From contig JALUTL010000261.1 in the NCBI GenBank assembly GCA_027016475.1, positions 1 to 10,811 on the forward strand: a stretch of DNA of 10,811 nt, in the 5' to 3' direction. The position numbers were made by a program, and so were the translations under genes. This DNA is from Candidatus Heimdallarchaeota archaeon. GTDB lineage: Archaea > Asgardarchaeota > Heimdallarchaeia > Heimdallarchaeales > Kariarchaeaceae. Shown in pieces: positions 6,683 to 10,811 of this stretch; the first letter of the stretch is position 1, and each line of letters starts with the position of its first letter. The notes under the pieces are model-generated. The model was not told the DNA's origin. It saw only the letters and a program-made list of their open reading frames with translations, and searched no databases.

Positions 6683-7447
6683 TCAAAGCGATTTAGTTCT
6701 TCCTCCATCCACAGGTAGATTTATTCCATTGATGTAACTGGCCTGAGGAGATGCCAAAAATACCGCGGCATATGCCAGTTCCTCTGGTGAAGCAAACCGT
6801 TTTGCAGGAATCGTTTCAATCATTTCCTGTTCTACCATCTCCAATGCTTTTCCTTCACGTTTGGCCTTGTCTTGAATGATTGAAATCAGCCTTCCAGTTC
6901 GCACAGTTCCGGGGAGGATGTTGTTGACCGTTATACCAAATTCCCCAAGCTCATTGGCGAGGGTTTTCGCCCAGTTTGCTACTGCACCCCGTATTGTGTT
7001 GGATACTCCCAACATGGGAATGGGTTGCTTGACAGAGGTTGAAATGATGTTGATTATTCTTCCATATCTCTCCTTTTTCATGAACGGCACTGAATGCTGT
7101 ACCAATATTTGATTGCAAATCAAATGTTGCTTGAATGCAGTGAGAAATTCCTCTGGCTTTGCATCGATTGCCCTTCCACCCGGTGGCCCACCCGTATTGT
7201 TCACCAAAATGTGGAATTGTTTCCCATGGCTTTCAACCTTGCTTTTCACCTGATCTGGCTTCAGGAAATCAGCAACAATGTAATCCGCATTTTTTAGACC
7301 CTTGGTAATTTCCTCTAATTTTTCTTCATTGCGGGCTATCAACGTCACATTGGCCCCTGAAGCGTTCAATGCCCGCGCTATGGCGAGCCCAATCCCTTGG
7401 GTACTGCCGCCGACTAAGGCGTTGTATCCATTCAATTTGACCTCCAT
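6683..7447 (-). CDS. Atypical short-chain dehydrogenase/reductase lacking catalytic Tyr and Lys
   Basis: The 254-residue protein has a classical SDR Rossmann fold: the nucleotide-binding GGSTQGIG (13-20), NNTGG (83-87), NNILPGTVRTG (175-185) and the C-terminal YINGINLPVDGG (238-249). Arg39 after the second strand hints at NADPH. The active site is unusual. Ser136 is present, but where the YxxxK pair should lie, 13 residues on, the sequence reads SNTIR, so Ser149 replaces Tyr and Arg153 replaces Lys. The catalytic Asn region reads KQHLICN, with His in place of Asn. A bacterial and archaeal SDR subgroup with STSVKQPI followed by a SNxxR segment is familiar and usually annotated as 3-oxoacyl-ACP reductase or glucose dehydrogenase without proof. 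The start is ATG 7447 with AAAGGAT just upstream; a TTG at 7486 is a weaker alternative. The substrate is unknown. Confidence 0.82.
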   Translation of the reverse strand: MEVKLNGYNALVGGSTQGIGLAIARALNASGANVTLIARNEEKLEEITKGLKNADYIVADFLKPDQVKSKVESHGKQFHILVNNTGGPPGGRAIDAKPEEFLTAFKQHLICNQILVQHSVPFMKKERYGRIINIISTSVKQPIPMLGVSNTIRGAVANWAKTLANELGEFGITVNNILPGTVRTGRLISIIQDKAKREGKALEMVEQEMIETIPAKRFASPEELAYAAVFLASPQASYINGINLPVDGGRTKSL

Positions 7448-7486
7448 ATCCTTTCTGTGTTCCCATTGCTTATGAAAGTTGGGCAA

Positions 7487-7500
7487 TTGCAGGCCTGCAA
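7487..7500. promoter_or_regulatory. 14-bp perfect palindrome TTGCAGGCCTGCAA, candidate operator
   Basis: The palindrome is perfect over 14 bp and continues with 2 more matching pairs after one mismatch. It sits where the dehydrogenase transcript is expected to start, about 25 nt downstream of its minus-strand TATA-like box. That is a position where a bound repressor would block transcription. No binding protein is identified. Confidence 0.35.
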
Positions 7501-7516
7501 CTGTAATTCATGTCTA

Positions 7517-7535
7517 GATTTTAAAAGTATAAATC
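7517..7535. promoter_or_regulatory. Bidirectional TATA region between the dehydrogenase and uS14 genes
   Basis: An A/T-only core holds AAGTATAAAT (7525-7534) reading toward the ribosomal genes and TTTATACTTTTAAAA reading toward the dehydrogenase. The plus-strand box places a transcript start near 7556-7560, leaving a leader of about 50 nt before uS14. The minus-strand box places a start near 7500. The ends are themselves complementary (GATTT and AAATC). Confidence 0.5.
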
Positions 7536-7561
7536 CATAAGAAACTTAATCCTGCAGTAAA

Positions 7562-7580
7562 GGTAGCCTAACGGCTGACC
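7562..7580 (+). promoter_or_regulatory. Small hairpin in the uS14-uS8-uL6 leader
   Basis: GGTAGCC and GGCTGACC pair around a TAAC loop, with one bulged G (7577), giving a 7-bp bulged stem just after the expected transcript start and 11 nt before the AAGGAG ribosome site (7592-7597). Ribosomal protein operons often carry such leader structures for feedback, and uS8 is the known regulator of the corresponding bacterial operon. Any role here is inference. Confidence 0.3.
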
Positions 7581-7608
7581 TGAATAGGCATAAGGAGAGA
7601 AAAAGAAC

Positions 7609-7779
7609 ATGAAGACAACTAAAAAGGAACGTGTTGTTGGACGAGGAACCCGTAGGTGCCGGCGCTGTGGCACTCATCGGGGTATCATCAGGCGTGCGGA
7701 TCTGCTGATCTGTAGGCGGTGCTTTCGAGAAGTTGCCAAGGAGCTTGGATTTCAAACGTTTGGAGACCGAGGTGGATAA
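7609..7779 (+). CDS. rps14: Small ribosomal subunit protein uS14 (zinc-binding type)
   Basis: This 56-residue gene encodes uS14, a small zinc-ribbon protein of the 30S head. The two CxxC knuckles are intact: Cys17-Cys20 (CRRC) and Cys35-Cys38 (CRRC), separated by GTHRGIIRRADLLI. The basic N-terminus and the C-terminal KELGFQTFGDRGG are typical of archaeal and eukaryotic members, which have about 50-56 residues. The start ATG at 7609 follows AAGGAG at 7592-7597. It is the first gene of a three-gene operon, and uS8 starts 2 nt after its stop. In most archaea uL5 lies immediately upstream in the spc-type cluster; here the upstream neighbour is a divergent dehydrogenase. Confidence 0.95.
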   Translation: MKTTKKERVVGRGTRRCRRCGTHRGIIRRADLLICRRCFREVAKELGFQTFGDRGG

Positions 7780-7781
7780 TC

Positions 7782-8171
7782 ATGCAGTTTGATCCATTGG
7801 CAGATGCACTTTCCAAAATCAATACCTATGACAGGGCTGGAAAAAAAGAGGTCTACATCAGGCCCACAAGCAATCTGATCCAGAATGTCCTTGCCACACT
7901 GCAAAAATCTGGCTATGTCGGTGAGTTTGAACGCGTAGAAGATGCCCAAGGTGGACAGTTCAAGGTTCAACTGCTGGGGCGAATCAACAAATGCGCAGTC
8001 ATCAAACCTAGACTTCCTGCCAAGGTAAGCGAAATCGACCAGTTCGAAAAGCAGTATCTTCCTGCTGTCAATTTTGGCATATTGGTGATGTCAACACCGC
8101 TGGGTGTCATGACCCAGAGAGAAGCAATAACCAACCATGTCGGTGGGCGATTGCTGGCCTACGTCTACTAG
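7782..8171 (+). CDS. rps8: Small ribosomal subunit protein uS8
   Basis: uS8 binds the central domain of 16S rRNA early in 30S assembly. The product from the ATG at 7782 has 129 residues, the usual archaeal length (about 130). It begins DPLADALSKINTYDRAGKKE, has an archaeal-type middle (KVQLLGRINKCAVIKPR) and ends with the conserved rRNA-binding segment LVMSTPLGVMTQREAITNHVGGRLLAYVY. The frame is open further upstream, but that part overlaps uS14 in another frame and is not used. GAGGTGGAT, formed by the last codons of uS14, serves as its ribosome site, so translation is coupled. In bacteria uS8 represses its own operon; the leader hairpin before uS14 would be the place to look for that here. 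Confidence 0.97.
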   Translation: MQFDPLADALSKINTYDRAGKKEVYIRPTSNLIQNVLATLQKSGYVGEFERVEDAQGGQFKVQLLGRINKCAVIKPRLPAKVSEIDQFEKQYLPAVNFGILVMSTPLGVMTQREAITNHVGGRLLAYVY

Positions 8172-8182
8172 GGGTGAACAGA

Positions 8183-8734
8183 ATGTACGCACGACTCCAA
8201 AAGACCATAGAAATACCCGATGATGTAACGCTTACAGTCAATGATTCAACTGTAACCGTAAAGGGCCCCAAAGGTGAACTGACGAGAGACTTCTCTTACA
8301 GCAACCTCATCTTTGATCTCAAAGACAAAACCTTGACCTTGACCGCCCTTTTCCCAAAAAGCAAAGAAAAGGCCGTTCTTGGTGCTGTAGAGGCACATAT
8401 CAGGAACATGATACAGGGGACAACTGCGGGCTTTAAATATGCCATGAAAGTCGTCTTTTCACACTTCCCCATCAAAATCATTCCCGAAGGGGACAAAGTG
8501 AAGATCGAAAACCTTTATGGTGGACGGAAACCGCGATATGCAAAAGTCCTTCCAGGTGTTTCTGTAACAGTTGACGGGGAAGACGTCTATGTGTCTGGCA
8601 TTGACAAAGAAAAAGTTGGACAGACTTGTGGCAACATACAAGAAATCACTAGACTTCATGGAAAAAGGAGAAAATCCCCCAAAACATTTATGGACGGAAT
8701 TTTTGTTTACGATCGATCAGGCTCACTTGACTAA
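8183..8734 (+). CDS. rpl6: Large ribosomal subunit protein uL6
   Basis: uL6 sits near the factor-binding region of the 50S subunit and contacts 23S rRNA. The 183-residue product has two related alpha-beta domains: residues about 1-80 with IPDDVTLTVNDSTVTVKGPKGEL, and about 80-183 with the typical FPIKI, ENLYGGRKPRYAKVLPGVSV and NIQEITRLHGKRRKSPKTF followed by MDGIFV. The ATG at 8183 with GGGGTGA (8171-8177) just upstream is preferred over the in-frame GTG at 8174, which lies inside that ribosome site. In most archaea eL32 and further ribosomal genes follow; here the cluster ends, and a gene on the other strand ends 3 bp away. Confidence 0.96.
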   Translation: MYARLQKTIEIPDDVTLTVNDSTVTVKGPKGELTRDFSYSNLIFDLKDKTLTLTALFPKSKEKAVLGAVEAHIRNMIQGTTAGFKYAMKVVFSHFPIKIIPEGDKVKIENLYGGRKPRYAKVLPGVSVTVDGEDVYVSGIDKEKVGQTCGNIQEITRLHGKRRKSPKTFMDGIFVYDRSGSLD

Positions 8735-8737
8735 ATT

Positions 8738-9100
8738 TTATTCATTGACAGGCTCAATTGAAAGCTTTGCGTAATCATCCAATTCAATTACAACTTCGGA
8801 TCCACGGTTTGCAACATTGTAGATTGACCCTTCTGTCACAACTTTGAGCTTCGAGGCAAAAAGCGTTTGTGAGGACATTTCTTTGGAAACGTTTTCTTGA
8901 TCCTCAACCCAGTATATCCGGGTTCCTGCTCCATCCCGCTCCGTCGTAATCAAATTGGCTGCTTTAAGAATGGCGATGACATCGTAGACTCTCCGTTTTG
9001 GCGTACCGACTATTTTGGCCAACTCTGCATTGTTTATCCCTTCTGTTCCTCGTTGTTTGATAATTTCTATTGCGTGTGCGGCGATTTCCTTTAGCTTCAT
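8738..9100 (-). CDS. Small winged-helix DNA-binding protein with E2F/DP-like recognition helix
   Basis: The 120-residue product starts directly with a winged-helix domain: helices KLKEIAAHAIEIIKQ and NNAELAKIVG, then the recognition helix KRRVYDVIAILKAANLI (35-51), then the wing with AGTRIYWV (58-65). RRVYD (36-40), the spacing to the LI, and the following RIYW match the E2F/DP pattern (RRxYDxxNVLxxxxLI, then xIxW), in which the two Arg read the CGCG core. The remaining 55 residues form a short beta-rich tail of unknown role, without an E2F dimerisation coiled coil or Rb-binding segment. The ATG at 9100 has GAGGAAGGAAC just upstream; the frame is open to ATG 9145 (135 residues), a possible leaderless start. 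E2F-like sites lie in its upstream region. Winged-helix DNA binding is nearly certain; the E2F relationship is likely but needs a profile search. Confidence 0.8.
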   Translation of the reverse strand: MKLKEIAAHAIEIIKQRGTEGINNAELAKIVGTPKRRVYDVIAILKAANLITTERDGAGTRIYWVEDQENVSKEMSSQTLFASKLKVVTEGSIYNVANRGSEVVIELDDYAKLSIEPVNE

Positions 9101-9128
9101 GGTTCCTTCCTCATTCTGTTCCAAGAGC

Positions 9129-9147
9129 CAATGATGATTCATCATTG
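9129..9147. promoter_or_regulatory. 19-bp palindrome CAATGATGATTCATCATTG, candidate operator
   Basis: Nine bases on each side are perfectly complementary around one central T. It lies about 40 bp before the preferred start (9100) of the winged-helix gene and downstream of its likely TATA box, in the expected leader. A homodimeric winged-helix protein could bind it for autoregulation. If ATG 9145 is used instead, it would be the first codons of the gene. Confidence 0.4.
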
Positions 9148-9188
9148 ACCATCGGACATTATCCTAACCATCTTTGCTCACTCCTATC

Positions 9189-9200
9189 TATAAATATTAT
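9189..9200 (-). promoter_or_regulatory. TATA box for the winged-helix gene
   Basis: On the minus strand the sequence reads ATAATATTTATA. A start about 25 nt downstream falls near 9165, leaving about 65 nt of leader before the ATG at 9100 or about 20 nt before 9145. The element is symmetric enough to work in the plus direction too. Confidence 0.45.
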
Positions 9201-9243
9201 GCCAAGCGTCGTTTGTTCTCATGAAAGAAATGCTCTAACCCCA

Positions 9244-9270
9244 TTTTCGCGTATAATTCAATTTCCCGCC
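9244..9270. promoter_or_regulatory. Pair of E2F-consensus-like sites
   Basis: TTTCCCGC at 9262-9269 is an exact match to the eukaryotic E2F consensus TTTSSCGC, and TTTCGCGT at 9245-9252 matches 7 of 8. The first sits in AATTTCCCGCCAAATT, whose AATTT/AAATT ends are symmetric, and on the other strand it reads TTTGGCGG, 7 of 8. Both lie 45-80 bp upstream of the TATA box of the E2F-like gene, where an activator or a cooperative repressor could bind. Confidence 0.4.
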
Positions 9271-9380
9271 AAATTGTTTGCGTTGGCTCCAAACTGCCTT
9301 TCCAAAACGTACTGAAAAAATATTACTTTGACTTAAATAGAATGGCGAATTTGAAAAGATATACCGATGAAAAACGAGCA

Positions 9381-9424
9381 ATTTTTATCACATTTGGCGC
9401 GACATTGTCGCGCAGTATCAAATG
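9381..9424 (+). promoter_or_regulatory. Putative promoter with GC-rich palindromic operator before the class I aminotransferase
   Basis: The TATA-like ATTTTTATC (9381-9389) is followed by GCGCGACATTGTCGCGC (9397-9413), a perfect 8-bp inverted repeat around one T. It is flanked by CATTTG (9391-9396) and the complementary CAAATG (9419-9424). The left side contains TTTGGCGC (9393-9400), an exact E2F-consensus match. The palindrome covers the transcript start expected from this TATA box (about 9410), a position suited to repression. No T-run follows, so it is not a normal terminator. Confidence 0.5.
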
Positions 9425-9482
9425 GTTTGAAATTCTCCTTTTTCTCCCTTCTTCATAGGATTTGGTCATCTTATTTATTAAG

Positions 9483-10664
9483 GTGATTTCCAATCTCAAC
9501 TTGAAATTGAAACCGGAAAAGTTGTCAGCAAACCTGTCCAAGGTCGTCGGATCTGTAACTGCCGAAATTTTTGCAGAAAGCAAGCGAATGATGCGCAATG
9601 GGATTCCTGTTGTCAATTTCGCAATTGGGCAACCTGATTTTCTTCCGTTGCCCCAGATTTTGGATGCAACTGCAGACTATGTAAAGGGTGGCTATGTACA
9701 GTACACCGAAAGCAAAGGCATAATTGAATTGAGAACCGCGATCTCAGAATACTATAGAGTTCAGGTCAATCCTGAAACTCAAGTCGTGGTAACAACCGGA
9801 GGAAAATTGGGGATTTTTGCAGCAATCTGGGCTGTTTGCAATCCTGGGGACAATGTGATCATTTTGGATCCTTCGTGGGTATCATACCAGTCCATTGTTG
9901 AATCTCTTGGCTGTGTCCCCAAATTTGTCAGAATAGGTACTGATTTCTCATTTAATGAAGACGGGCTTGAAAGACTTATCGACGACAGAACAAAGGCTGT
10001 GATTGTGAACAGTCCCTGCAACCCAACCGGGCAGATCATTCCTCGTCAGAACCTACAAAAGCTCTATGATTTCTGCATTCAACATGGTCTGTTGCTGGTA
10101 AGTGACGAAATCTACAATGAATATGTCTATCCCGACAATCAGTTCACGTCCTTGGCTGCAATCAAGAATTGGGAAGACAATGGTGTCATTGTCAACGGAT
10201 TTTCAAAGACATTCGCCATGACTGGGTACAGGGTTGGCTATACTATTACCAATGAGCTTCTGTCAAAGGAAATCAACAAAGTCATGCAGCTTACTGCAAG
10301 CTGTGCTCCAATCTTCTCCCAATATGCTGCTGTCACTGCACTCAAATCAATTGATGAAATGAGGAAAAAAATACAGGAGGTAATGTTTCCTCGTAGGCAT
10401 CTTATGGTCAAACTGAGCTCCGAACTTGGATTGGACTTGCAACCTCCTCAAGGGGCAATGTACGGATGGTTCATGCTGCCTGATTCCACAGATTCTGCGA
10501 AGTGGGCTGCCGCACTGCTCAAAGAAAAGGCAGTCTCTGTGACCCCTGGGATAGGGTTTGGTCCTCATGGCGAAAGTGCTTTCCGAATCTGCTTTGCAGT
10601 TCCAGAGGACACAATTGCTGATGGTCTGACTAAAATAAGCCAATTTATTCAATCATTTCACTAA
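9483..10664 (+). CDS. Class I aminotransferase, aspartate aminotransferase-like
   Basis: This is a second PLP fold-type I aminotransferase, 393 residues from the GTG at 9483. Motifs with that numbering: NFAIGQPDF (45-53), VQYTESKGIIELR (72-84), NSPCNPTG (176-183), SDEIY (207-211, Asp208), NGFSKTFAMTGYRVGY with Schiff-base Lys242 (238-253), and FRICFA with Arg368 near the C-terminus. It belongs to the large archaeal/bacterial Asp/Tyr/aromatic aminotransferase group, in which sequence alone does not fix the substrate. It differs clearly from the AlaA-like enzyme at 5436-6626. The start is uncertain: TTG 9462, GTG 9483 and TTG 9501 are in frame. The first conserved segment (LKLKPEKLSANLS) begins at 9501, and TTATTTATTA (9470-9479) lies about 26 nt before it, which would fit a leaderless TTG start. 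Upstream lies the palindrome-rich region, so this gene may be a target of the divergent winged-helix factor. Confidence 0.85.
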   Translation: MISNLNLKLKPEKLSANLSKVVGSVTAEIFAESKRMMRNGIPVVNFAIGQPDFLPLPQILDATADYVKGGYVQYTESKGIIELRTAISEYYRVQVNPETQVVVTTGGKLGIFAAIWAVCNPGDNVIILDPSWVSYQSIVESLGCVPKFVRIGTDFSFNEDGLERLIDDRTKAVIVNSPCNPTGQIIPRQNLQKLYDFCIQHGLLLVSDEIYNEYVYPDNQFTSLAAIKNWEDNGVIVNGFSKTFAMTGYRVGYTITNELLSKEINKVMQLTASCAPIFSQYAAVTALKSIDEMRKKIQEVMFPRRHLMVKLSSELGLDLQPPQGAMYGWFMLPDSTDSAKWAAALLKEKAVSVTPGIGFGPHGESAFRICFAVPEDTIADGLTKISQFIQSFH

Positions 10665-10811
10665 TGTCAATCTATATTCATCATATTTTTTGATCAAATC
10701 CTCGACTTGAAATGGAAGCACCCGCAATTCGGAAGGTGACCCTAGAACCCTTTCATAAAGCTCATTGAGCTTTTGGACAAACGGTGAATCTCCCTTTGCA
10801 ATGGCGACCAT
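10653..10811 (-). CDS. 3' end of a minus-strand gene leaving the window (partial)
   Basis: A minus-strand frame is open from the window edge to a TGA at 10653-10655. It gives 52 visible residues that end in LRVLPFQVEDLIKKYDEYRLTLVK and have the charged, helical composition of a real cytoplasmic protein. The Met at the very edge may be a start or internal. It overlaps the aminotransferase stop by 12 bp in convergent orientation. No family is recognisable from this fragment. Confidence 0.5.
   Translation of the reverse strand: MVAIAKGDSPFVQKLNELYERVLGSPSELRVLPFQVEDLIKKYDEYRLTLVK

Larger units (their letters stand above)
9101..9482. other. Long divergent intergenic region with clustered regulatory signals
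   Basis: No convincing gene was found in these 382 bases in any frame. The region holds, from left to right, a 19-bp palindrome (9129-9147), a symmetric TATA-like element TATAAATATTAT (9189-9200), E2F-like sites at 9244-9252 and 9262-9269, a further TATA-like CTTAAATAG (9332-9340), another ATTTTTATC (9381-9389), and a GC-rich palindrome (9397-9413). A small non-coding RNA is possible behind the 9332 element but nothing else supports one. It is by far the longest non-coding stretch of an otherwise compact window. Confidence 0.7.

Noticed and set aside
9070..9315. Plus-strand open frame of 81 codons in the intergenic region
   Set aside because: It starts inside the winged-helix gene, runs through the palindrome and TATA elements, and lacks protein-like composition.
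9397..9413. GC-rich palindrome as an intrinsic terminator
   Set aside because: No T-run follows directly, it lies far from the 3' end of any plus-strand gene, and archaeal termination does not depend on such hairpins.
9101..9482. Replication origin
   Set aside because: The region is divergent and palindrome-rich, but no archaeal origin recognition box repeats and no orc1/cdc6 gene are visible nearby.
1..10811. CRISPR arrays, tRNA genes, insertion sequences, integrase or defence clusters
   Set aside because: I saw no regularly spaced repeats, cloverleaf, terminal inverted repeats or transposase motifs; a lone methyltransferase is not enough to call a defence system.

Overview
The window is chromosomal DNA from an archaeon. 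The evidence is an A/V-type ATPase subunit E gene, archaeal-type ribosomal proteins uS14, uS8 and uL6, TATA-like boxes in the expected places, T-run terminators, and start codons preceded by GGTGATC, which is complementary to the 3' end of archaeal 16S rRNA. The gene set would fit a Thaumarchaeota (Nitrososphaeria)-like lineage, but that is a gene-content impression and not a proof. No tRNA, rRNA, CRISPR array, insertion sequence or phage gene was seen.

Positions 1-3758 (+) form a tightly packed, probably co-translated block: a beta-class DNA methyltransferase (SPPY motif), a PabA-type glutamine amidotransferase, and a PabB-PabC fusion. The start and stop codons overlap by 1 and 4 nt. The amidotransferase and the fusion together would take chorismate and glutamine to p-aminobenzoate, the aromatic part of folate- and methanopterin-type C1 carriers. 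The methyltransferase has no obvious link to that pathway.

Positions 3759-5419 (+) hold atpE (peripheral stalk of the ATP synthase), then a type I membrane protein with a signal peptide, a sequon-rich beta-type ectodomain and a single C-terminal membrane helix, then an unrecognised 118-residue protein that appears to have a leaderless promoter. Positions 5436-7447 (-) hold an AlaA-like aminotransferase preceded by an atypical short-chain dehydrogenase whose catalytic Tyr and Lys are replaced by Ser and Arg.

Positions 7448-8734 start with a bidirectional promoter region and a 14-bp perfect palindrome, followed by a small ribosomal operon uS14-uS8-uL6 (+). uL6 meets, tail to tail, a small winged-helix gene (-) whose recognition helix carries the RRxYD signature of eukaryotic E2F/DP factors. 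The roughly 380-bp intergenic stretch behind that gene (9101-9482) holds two exact matches to the eukaryotic E2F consensus TTTSSCGC, one near match, and two striking palindromes, and it ends at a class I aminotransferase gene (+). This pairing of an E2F-like protein with E2F-like sites is the most interesting item in the window. The last 159 bases hold the 3' end of a minus-strand gene that leaves the window.
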